From Skeletonema tropicum (taxonomy: Eukaryota > Bacillariophyta > Thalassiosirophyceae > Thalassiosirales > Thalassiosiraceae), in contig CM074140.1 in the NCBI GenBank assembly GCA_037178625.1, positions 1,054,001 through 1,118,000 of the forward strand: 64,000 nt of DNA, in the 5' to 3' direction. The translations under genes were made by a program, and so were the position numbers. The notes under the pieces were generated by a model, which was given only the letters and a program-made list of their open reading frames with translations, had not been told where the DNA came from and did not search any database. Shown piece by piece: positions 12,501-21,394 of this stretch; within the stretch, counting starts at the first letter, position 1; each line of letters begins with the position of its first letter.

Positions 12501-14428
12501 AGATTCTTCTCAATCACAATTTGAATGTCATCGCACGCACCGCCCACTCCACTCGAATCTCCCAAGCCACTCGTCATTCCATCATTTTTCTCGCCTCCAG
12601 CTGCAAACAGCAATAGGAATAGACGACGAACTTGAGACGTGGTCATTTGATGAAGGAATTCCAACATACCCAGCAACAGTGGATTGAAAGATCGCAATGC
12701 ACGTCGCCCATCGTCTCCTTTGTCAATAATACAGGAAAAGACACGCATGGCTGCATCAACCTCCGCTTCCTTCACGCCAACACCGGAACAGATATGAGTT
12801 ACAAGACTGCTGATAACGTCAGAACGCTGCATAGAGTCTTTGAATTCTTGGAACAAAATCTCGTAAAGAGTCACGCCCAGTTCACATGCCGCACTGTCTG
12901 ATGATCGTAACAGTCCATCCGCAATTTCACAAAGAGATGTGTTAAATAGACTTGTCAGAGCAGTGCCATTACCAGAAAGAGACTGTCGCAGCAATTGTGA
13001 GGTAAACCCTCCATTGTTTGCTTTGGAGCGAATGATGGATTTGACTTTCGCTTTATGATGATTCGCAGTAGCAACACACGCCAGTAGCCAAATATCTGCA
13101 GGGAGATGATTCCCCTGTGTCGTCTCCTTGATCGACTTGAGGAGAGCAGACGTTAGATCCGACCGATGAGCAAAGCCACGGGATAACGATTCAATCATGA
13201 CTGCTTCAGAATCATTCCTCCCTCCACAATTTGGACTGGTATCCATCGCATAGTCATCATCATAATTCTCTTTTCCCAAAGGGAGCTTTCGAATCTCCTC
13301 AATCACCTCATCCGCCAGACTGCTGTTCCCCTGAGGACAATTATTCATCAAGAAAGTCGTCAGCGCTGGCAATGCCCACCGTTCCACATTCGCAAGTGCC
13401 TCCAAGGCATCTCGCGTAACGTCTTCAAATTGGGAATCGGTCAATGGCAATGATCCCACGGCATCTAGACATGGTATGAGTAGTGATGGATCCTCCACAC
13501 GCAAATGTTGTAGTGTTGCCAGTATGCTAGATTGCTCCTCCTCTCCATTAGCACCATCATCATTATCATCATTGAAAATTACCAATGCACTATAATCATT
13601 CAATATATCTGGCAATGTCGAGATTGCATCAAGAAGTATCTGACGTGTTCTTTCACAGGATGAACTAGACGAGGCAAGGACAGTCAAACATTCCACAAAT
13701 GTCATGGTCAATGCTGACGTATCGACAATGTGATCTAACCATCGTATATTGGAAAATATCAATCGCGGTACATCATCATAATTGTTATTGTTGTTATTGT
13801 TGTCATGTTCTTCCTCGGAAGAAGCCAGTTCCGGCAGCTTTTGCACCAAAGTGGTCAACAATGTCGATTGAAGTACATCGACACGAAGTAGAATTTTAAC
13901 CAGAGACGATGACTCCTACAATAATTTCCGCATCATCATCACCATCATCACCCATGGTCTCTTCTGGCTGTGTAAATTGTGAAAAACAGTTTTGATTGTC
14001 GCTAGTTCTAATGCGATATAGTGGCAACAACATCTTTCGTGTCATCTGGTCATCTGTGGAAATCATTTCGGCAAGGTCAGACAAGCACCCGTTCATTCTT
14101 TGGGTCAATCCCATTTTTGGACATTTCTTCCAACAATGCCGTGATGGAGGATCGTAGGGTGGATGGAGTGGATGATGCATCAATTTGACAGCCCACCTCG
14201 GTAATTGATTTGGGGGCAACAACATCATTATTGTCGTGGGTATGTATTTCGAGGAGCGAATTCTACCACACCACACTCGGTCAATGCCTCTTTAAACCCC
14301 CATGATGCCTGCTGTATCTGACGCCGTTTGAGATCTTGAGCTTGAGCGGCGCGGCTGGGGATGCCGTTGTTTTCTTTGTTGGTGTTGTCGCTTTCTAGCG
14401 GACGCTTGCGGCTGTTGGTGCTTGACAT
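9507..14428 (-). CDS. FANCD2: FANCD2 homologue (Fanconi anaemia DNA crosslink repair), reading frame broken in several places
   Basis: FANCD2 pairs with FANCI and, once mono-ubiquitinated, clamps DNA at interstrand crosslinks. Matches in order: PRLIFSNIRWLD...LPDIL (human PRLIVSQLKWLD...LPEIL), the ubiquitination region IIRSKANNGG with its Lys codon at 13022-13024 (human K561 region), VTHICSG...EAEVDAAM, and the EIDAMLECP junction. That junction is restored by splicing a 73 nt intron, 11687-11759. Later come WVRELVNNF, HSTLPKTN, LINLLQSLFDL and the C-terminal FIETFVAK...FQVHFEQHQDTI region with an acidic tail, as in FANCD2. The best ATG ends at 14428. The coherent protein changes frame near 14235, 14075, 13900 (possibly a short intron ending GTAG), 10910, 10460, 10190 and 9975. 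The 11756-13861 core (701 aa) is intact. Either this is a decaying gene or these are assembly indels; the family call is secure. Confidence 0.85.
11687..11759 (-). other. Intron in the FANCD2 homologue
   Basis: On the minus strand the donor is TG|GTGAGA and the acceptor is CTCTTTAG|TCC. Splicing joins EIDAMLE-C to PLLMPSAE, matching the human EIDGLLDCPIFL segment. Length is 73 nt. Confidence 0.8.
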
Positions 14429-14490
14429 TATGGTCAACGTCTAAAAAATGAAAAATGACGGCGACCGGCGACCGATGACAGCAAACCGCG

Positions 14491-14641
14491 CCATCCTCGA
14501 GCAGGCTCCGTGGGCCGCGGTGGGCTTGGTCCGTGTACGAATGAGTCATCCATAGGTAAGTAGGTACCTACCATACCATTCTCTTGGCTCTTGGCTCTTG
14601 CTTGCTACCATCTGTTGTACTTCTTGACATCTGCAGGTAGG
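14491..14641 (+). repeat. Dispersed direct repeat, copy 1 (about 150 bp)
   Basis: It runs from GCCATCCTCGAGCAGG to CTGCAGGTAGGA and is nearly identical to 16084-16229. It contains internal CTCTTGG repeats and a GTAGGTACCTAC palindrome. It lies just upstream of the FANCD2 start, so it may overlap that promoter. No TG...CA ends and no coding sequence are seen. Confidence 0.8.
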
Positions 14642-16083
14642 AATAACGGCTTCTGGTTCATAGATGTGCTATTTTTTAACAGCGTCAGTACTAATTCCCA
14701 TGTAGGGAAGGTTCCATTTAGACGAAACTCCCGACTCCTTAAAAAATCAGCTATTTTTTAAGACACACCCATCTTGGGCACAAAGTCTCATAGGTGGATA
14801 TGTTATGGGATCCAAATAACCACCTCCTTCGCCCGCCACAATCAATACAACTCTGCACCATGTCGAACTGTAGCATGCCACTATGCCGAAAGGCAGAACG
14901 GAGTACGGAAGAACAGGAGAGAACACGAGCAATATACAGTGAGGCTGCGGGGCGGCTTTGAATCTGCGGAGAAATAGGACTGCAAAGAATGGAGCGGATG
15001 GAGAGAGATTGGCCAGCAGCAAAAAAACAAATTTCTCGCCGGGAGTGGGGTGGTGCACACAACAGAGCGAGAACAACCACAACAGGACCACGGCAAGAAT
15101 AGCGGATACTGTGTTGAGGGGCCGATAATTATTTCAATTAGGTGCAAGTGGTAGCACCGGAAGAAAAAGCATGACACGTCGGATGCCGAGCAACTGACTA
15201 CAAAATAGGAGCACACACCATGCAAAATCAAAGCAAGAAAGATGAGGCGGTATCCCAATTGAAAGCACTTCTCCAAGTATGTATCCTACGAGATATATAG
15301 TCGATTGCTGCTGAAAAGAATCGACAAGTGCTGCTTTGTAACGTTGCATGCGTAGTATTATAGCTGCAGCTGTCAGGGAACTGGATGATCACATCAATTC
15401 ACGCTGTAAATAATTCGAGTTTAGGAACACCGAGAAAACCTCAATAAAATATTTGTGTCCAAAGGAAATCAACGACTCAGCGCTTGATACACAATCATTT
15501 CGGCTTTCGGTTGTGGAGCAGCTGAGGTACACCAGCGGATACTCAAAAACGAATCAGGTCATTGACTGCTTCAAAGAAGGAAGAAGATATATTGAAGCGG
15601 AATGACAGGGGATATCTTCATTCCCATTCCAAAGTGGAACAATAGTGCATTGGAACTAAAGAGAGACTAATCTACTACACGCATTTCCAGACGGAGTGTT
15701 GACGAGTCGGTGCTCTTTCGCTCGCCAAGAAAATCTCCTTTAGCTCAAAAGTCGCGATACACGTTTGATGCAATGCAACAATTTACCTCTAATACACGAT
15801 GGATCAGAGACAGGAGGTATTTCAGTTGGAAATGATCTTGCAACTTGATCTACGATACGAAAAACAGTGAGAGTAACTCTTCAGCCAGAGGATCATAAGT
15901 AGAATGAAGAAATTAGACACCAACATAATTCAATTAGCAAGATTGGTCGCTATTGTACTGCTGTTTTATATGAACTTCCTCCTTCTTTTTCTTTCCTTTC
16001 CTCCTCCTTTCTTTCATCCTTCTTTTCTTTTTCTCTTCCTCCTCTTTTCACAAAATTTGGCGTGCACATGTATGGTCCAGAAG
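14642..16083. other. Gene-free interval between two direct repeats
   Basis: The open frames here are short and low in complexity. None has a recognisable domain, and codon-scale structure is absent. Being bounded by two same-orientation 145-150 bp repeats, the interval could be the interior of a small non-coding retroelement-like unit, but no primer-binding site or polypurine tract was recognised. Confidence 0.4.
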
Positions 16084-16229
16084 CCATCCTCGAGCAGGCT
16101 CCGTGGGCCGCGTGGGCTTGGTCCGTGTACGAATGAGTCATCCATAGGTAAGTAGGTACCATACCATTCTCTTGGCTCTTGGCTCTTGCTTGCTATCTAT
16201 TGTACTTCTTGACATCTGCAGGTAGGAGA
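16084..16229 (+). repeat. Dispersed direct repeat, copy 2 (about 145 bp)
   Basis: Same orientation as copy 1 at 14491-14641, with small indels (GGGCCGCG-TGGG, GTAGGTACC-ATACC). The homology begins at GCCATCCTCGAG and ends at GGTAGGA; flanking sequences differ on both sides. Confidence 0.8.
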
Positions 16230-16239
16230 GATTCTTTGG

Positions 16240-16560
16240 GTGATAATGCTCTCCTATCAGGCGTCATTATCATATAGTGTCAATTGGCAGTGCCCTTTTG
16301 AACTCATTTGTACGTGGATAGGCTTGTGGGAACTACATGCGACGAGGCAAGTGCTACACTGCTACTGCTTGTGATGCTCTCAGCCGTACCAGAGGCATCT
16401 ATTGATAGCAGAAGAAGATGAGACGGTAGTTGCTCTCCAATACATAGTCAGTAGTGCCAATGGACAGTGATATTTGATCTCTTTTGTGGTGGGCCTATGT
16501 GGGGCTGCAACATACAACAAGACAACCGCTACACTGCTTCTGCTTGTGTTTGATCACATG
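16240..16560 (+). repeat. Diverged tandem duplication (two units of about 180 bp)
   Basis: The first unit (about 16245-16375) and second unit (about 16428-16555) share the order GCTCTCC...AGTGTC/AGTGCCAAT...CAGTG...TTTGT...GGC(C)TATGTG...CTACACTGCT-CTGCTTGTG. No ORF runs through them and the function is unknown. Confidence 0.55.
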
Positions 16561-16712
16561 TAATGATATGCACATTTCGTGTTTTTCTCAGACCCCGCAA
16601 TGAGTACTTATGAGTTTGAAATGATTTTTGAATGACACGCGAAGTCATTGTGTGGTAAATACTAATTTCATTTATTATAAACAGTAGACGTTTTGTTTTT
16701 CTTTCTTATTAT

Positions 16713-17171
16713 TTAATAGTCTCCGCCATCTCCGCCTCCGAACACTGCAAGAAAAGAAAAGTTGTTCAATTGATGAAGAATTTGAGTTAGAAACAGCTCA
16801 AATAAATGAAACAAAAAGCAGGCAACATAGCAATCATATCATATAAATGGCGACTTACTATCAACTGCTGGTGGTGCCTCTTCTACCTCCTCTTCTTTCT
16901 CTTCTACTGCAGCAGCCTCATCTCCTCCATCTCCTCCTCCTCCGCCGCCTCCTCCTCCACCTCCTCCACCACCCATTGGTACATCCTTCAGCTTCTCCAT
17001 TCCAGCGCCAAGCAATTCATTGACATCCTTGCCATCCAAGTCTCCGACAAGGGCGGCAATTTGATCTTCGTTGGCTTCACCTCCGGCAGCCTCGATGACT
17101 GCTTTGATGTCATCGGCTGATCCGTCCTTTCCGCCGAGTTTGCATAAGAGAAGAGCTGCTAATTCTTGCAT
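16713..17171 (-). CDS. RPLP2: 60S acidic ribosomal protein P2
   Basis: P2 forms the flexible ribosomal stalk with P1 and P0 and recruits translational GTPases. Exons are 16859-17171 and 16713-16744, predicting 114 aa, with a 114 nt intron (GTAAGT donor, TTCTTTTCTTGCAG acceptor). The N-terminal helical domain has the family pattern: LAALLLCKLGGKDGSADDIK, then EANEDQIAALVGDLDGKDVNELL. The hinge, normally rich in Ala and Pro, begins with 14 consecutive glycines. An acidic stretch follows (EEKEEEVEEAP), and after splicing the tail is DMFGGGDGGDY, the stalk motif that contacts elongation factors. Without splicing, the first exon reads into a non-family tail (SKSPFI), which supports the intron. It is a single-copy housekeeping gene oriented away from the MATE cluster. 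Confidence 0.9.
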
Positions 17172-18026
17172 TTTATTTTTGTTTTATTTAAATAGATAAG
17201 ATTCTGTCGAGGGGAAGTGTTGTGAGCGTGATGTTGAACACAAAAAATGGTGAGTAAAAGAAGATGATAAAATGAGGTCGATGGTGAATTCAAAGGGACT
17301 CTCTCGTTATCAAATGTAGACAGATAGTCCTTCAATTGTAAACTGACAAAGAAATCGTGCACGTCTTGAGCAAAGAGAGGGATGGACCTGTACATCATGG
17401 TGATTTGCTGATTTGGGCCGTCCGGCGACATCGATGCACTGACATGCTCCTCTCTTCATCAAAATTGACCCTGTGCCTCTCATACTTTCTAGTCTGCATC
17501 TAACCAAGGTCGTCCTTACTTGCATATACAAAAGACTTTCAGAAAATCAACTGAATATCAAGCATAGGGGGCGGATTTCCCCATGGTCGACACCACTTAC
17601 ATCGACTTGAAAAGTGCGGTTTGAGGTAGAAAAGCTTTAGATACATTTTCAAGTAGGAATTAGTACTTTTATCTAAAATAGTAAGTGGTAATATGTGTAG
17701 ATAATAGTGTTATCTAAAGAGAGGAGTAGCTTAAACTTACGTAAGTTCGGCTAAATTAGGTTGATTTGAAGTTGACATCACCAATCAACAACACAAGTGA
17801 ATTTTCACGGCACCTTTCATGAAGAAGAATGCTTGTGGCAAAGCAGAACAAAGAAGTACGATAGCATGATGTTCTCTATGCTTGAAGTACCATGATCGCT
17901 CTAAACACTTTGATTCATCTGCTTATTCAACACAATACTTTTATTGGACGAGATCCTGTGAAATAGTCAAGGCACTCTGAATTTTGGAAAAACTGATAAA
18001 AAAGCCACATAACGAACATTGACACT
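17172..18026. other. Intergenic region between RPLP2 and the first MATE gene (divergent)
   Basis: It separates two divergently transcribed genes and should hold both promoters. I see no convincing ORF, RNA gene or TATA box. AT-rich stretches lie at 17640-17720. Confidence 0.4.
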
Positions 18027-20677
18027 ATGAGAAGTCGTAGTTGCAGCTCATTGTCAGCAGCTCGCAAACGCAGTTGCAATTACTTTCTTGCCACGCTACT
18101 CTCGACTATACTGGCGAGCTGTTATGCCTATTTGACGCCGTCACCCCGGGGATGGAAGCCTATACACCGCCGCCACAGCTTTCCTCCACAGGACGCTTAC
18201 TTCAGCCGAGGTAGAGTGCCAATGAAAATAACTACAAGAATCTCATCGTCGATGCTTGACTCGGAAATGAATGAGTCGCCATTTAAACCTGCAAATGAAA
18301 CTGAAACGCAGAATAATTTAGAGCAGCTAGATCATTTTGAGCAAGTGCTTTCGTCACCAGACCTCTTGGACCCAGCTTTAGTTTTAGATGCTACAATCGG
18401 TATCACGGAAGTTAATGAATCTGCTACGTCTGCTTCACCAGTTGAAGATGCATCTGACCTCATGATCAATAACAATAACATTGATTTAGATGCTGGTGAA
18501 GAGAGGAATATACAAAATGATGATGTTACAAAGGAGATCAATATGCAACAACATGATTTCAGAATCTCAAATGAAGACGACTTGGATTTGACACGGCAAA
18601 TCATCATGAAGCACATCGAACAGATCGGTCAGAGTGAGGATGGAACTTTACATTGGATTCTAGACGATGATGATGATGAGGATACTGGTGACGAAGTAGA
18701 AGAAAATGACAAAAATTATAAGCCTGAGAAACAAGATTTGCTGGCGGCGACTGCTAAAGCAACTGCTCAAGAAGTCTCAGTATCTGATGACACAGTGTCT
18801 AACAATTTGGTATCAGCGAAGGCGGCAGTTGAATCTTCTCCTGTCAAACCTGTGCTGAAGGAGATCAACATTCCATCAGTAGCCAAGATTCTCAAATACA
18901 CTATACCAGCCATTGGAGTATGGCTGTGTTCACCTGTCCTCTCTATGATTGACACGGCCTCCGTAGGTGTATTGAGTGGCACCGCTCAACAGGCTGCGCT
19001 CAATCCTGCCGTATCAGTTACAGACTATGGCGCATTGGTTGTCGCTTTCATGTATACTGCCACTACCAACTTGATTGCCGCCGCGCAAGCACAAGATCAA
19101 GATGATGGAAAGGATGTCGACTCACCACGCACGACATTGACTCTCGTTACAGCTTTGAAGTTGGCACTCGTTGTTGGGTCAGTCTTTGGAGTGGGCCTGT
19201 CCTTCTTTGGCAATACTCTCATCCAGTCACTTATCGGGAATGACTCCTTGGATCCAGCTGTCATGGCGGCAGCACTGCGATATGTACGCATTCGTTGTTT
19301 GGGTATGCCCGCAGCTTTGGTTATAGGGACTGCTCAATCGGCGTGCTTGGGAATGCAAGACGTCAAATCGCCATTATATGTTTTGTTGGCTGCTGCAATC
19401 ATCAACTTTTGCGGAGATGTGTTGTTGGTGCCGAATGCCAATTTGTGGTTGGGAGGAGCCGCAGGCGCTGCTTGGGCGACTGTGTTTTCGCAGTATGGTG
19501 CTCTGATCATGTTTTGGAAGTGGATGACTACGAGACCGAAGGAAGTCGTGCAGCAGAATAATGGGCTGAAGCAGAGTTGGAACAATTTAGGGGGTATCCT
19601 TGGTGGCAAGAAGCGTGATGCTGTCAATAGCAAAGAGGACAAAGGCAATGTAGTTGATATCACTCAAGGAATCATGGAGTTGACAGGAACATCGGTAGAG
19701 GGAAAGCCACGAAGGAATCAATTTCGTTCCTTCCTTGGGTCTAAATCCCTATTGAAAGGCATTCGGCTTCAGTCTATCAATGAATCACTTAGAGCGAAGG
19801 AGGATCGACCAGTTGTTGACAAATCGTCACCCAAGATGAGGGGATTTCTGGCGGATGGCAAGCTGGAACTTCGAGACTATCTTTCTATGTCAAACATTGA
19901 CGTGCCTACTGCCAAGGAGTTTACACCGTTCGTGATTCCTGTGACAACTACATCAATTGGACGCATCAGTGGGTATGTTGCCATGGTGAGTTCAGTATAT
20001 TTGCCTTTCCGCGCTAGCTACATTGTTTTGATCTCTCTTCGATGTCTTGCTCATTCCTTTTCTTTTGAAATATGAAGTCTCATGTTGCATCAAGCACACT
20101 TGGAACATTCGATATGGCCGCACATCAAATCATTTTCAGTATCTTCTGCTGTCTAATTCCCATCGTGGATGCGTTAAGCCAAGTAGCACAGAGCTTCGTC
20201 CCGTCAATACATGGAATCAAGGCAAAGAGTGAAGCAAGAGCTAATGCCTTACGAAAGACAATCAACAACTTCCGCAAGGTTGGTGCATGTTTCGGCTTGC
20301 TGCTGGTTTCACTTGCATCGATGATACCGTTGATTAGCAGATTCTTCACTTCAGATCCATTAGTGATGCAGAAAGTCAATGGCGCGATACCAGGGGTTTC
20401 CTTGTTTCTGATACTTAACGGTCTCATGTGTGCAGGTGAAGGCTCATTGCTTGGTCAGAAGGACTTGAAGTTTCTGCGAAATAGTTATGCTTTGTTTTTC
20501 TTCACGGTACCTGCTTATATGCTGCGGCTGAAGTATCGAGCACTTGCAGGACTTCAGACAGTTGGGATCGGGACAATGTGGGCAGCATTTGCTACTTACA
20601 ACGTGATACGGACGACTATCTTCCAAGTCAGGTTAGCTCAGCTGCAAAGGCGGACGAATAGGCAAATAGAGAAGTGA
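18027..20677 (+). CDS. MATE-family (DinF-type) transporter, tandem copy 1, with a private 92 nt intron
   Basis: MATE proteins are 12-TM cation-coupled antiporters exporting organic metabolites or drugs. Exons 18027-19985 and 20078-20677 give 852 aa. The N-terminus is a hydrophobic signal (LATLLSTILASCYA) followed by YLTPSPRGWKP, so cleavage at A|YLTP would expose a basic transit-like stretch; this suggests the plastid envelope, as for plant EDS5-type MATEs (inference). An acidic, Asn/Asp-rich soluble region covers about residues 70-275. The MATE domain starts near residue 280 (IPAIGVWLCSPVLSMIDTAS). A loop rich in Lys and Arg separates the two TM bundles. The intron (GTGAGT donor, TATGAAG acceptor) falls after YVAM; copies 2-4 are continuous there (YVAMSHVASS), which proves the splice. 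Confidence 0.85.
19986..20077 (+). other. Intron present only in MATE copy 1
   Basis: It is a phase-0 intron of 92 nt, GTGAGTTCAG...TATGAAG. The exon sequence on both sides (GCCATG / TCTCATGTTGCATC) is uninterrupted in the other three tandem copies. Confidence 0.9.
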
Positions 20678-21394
20678 TGCATAGTCCAGGTTTATATTGG
20701 TTTGGTGTGGCTTTGTTCCTCGAGTCAATATGAACGGCAGAGTCAAAATCATGATGATCTAAGGGCTATGATAACAATGGAAGTCTTTGCTGGCCGCTTA
20801 TTGACAATGAGTTCAACAGCGAACGCAGATTGAGAAGTATTTGCAGATATCTTTCTCTCACTGCTTTGCAACATCTTGGATCTACGACAGTTACACAAAC
20901 AATGAGTACAGCAGATTTCGTATTTTATTATTCTGCTTTGCTGTTCAGCACAAAGGGATGGCTAAACGAAGCAAGCAGTAGTCCTGTGATAGAAGCTCAA
21001 GTGAGAGAGAAAGGGAATGAAACCTGACTTGAACGCCATAGAAGTACCCTTATTCTCGGTAATGCTCTAGCTCAAAATATTTTATTAACCCCCTATCAAC
21101 TGTATGCTTGACTCTATTATTCCTAAACGCTCGATAGAGCGGAAGTGTTCCCCTCCGATCTCATTAGCATGGCTATGCTAAGGAGAGAGAGGGGTGTACA
21201 GTATTATTATTTTTTCTTCTATGTACTTACAATACTTCACTCCCGACTCGACTCGGCTGACACCATGTATCACGACGTGTTCCGTGCGCCACCTGCTCAC
21301 TTGATAGAATTGCTTTTATGTTATCCATGCTTGAAGTATCAAGCTGATCTCTCAACGAACCATACTTGTATACAACAGGAATAACAAAGAAACA
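20678..21394 (+). repeat. Spacer between MATE copies 1 and 2, duplicated after copy 2
   Basis: It has no gene. Long blocks (for example CTCGAGTCAATATGAACGGC, CGCTCGATAGAGCGGAAG, and the segment leading to the next ATG) recur in the same order at 23969-24706. The unit of duplication was therefore gene plus promoter, about 3.3 kb. Confidence 0.8.

Noticed and set aside
14747..15349. Minus-strand ORFs of 60-131 codons upstream of FANCD2
   Set aside because: They overlap one another in several frames, have hydrophobic low-complexity content, and show no domain or splice support.
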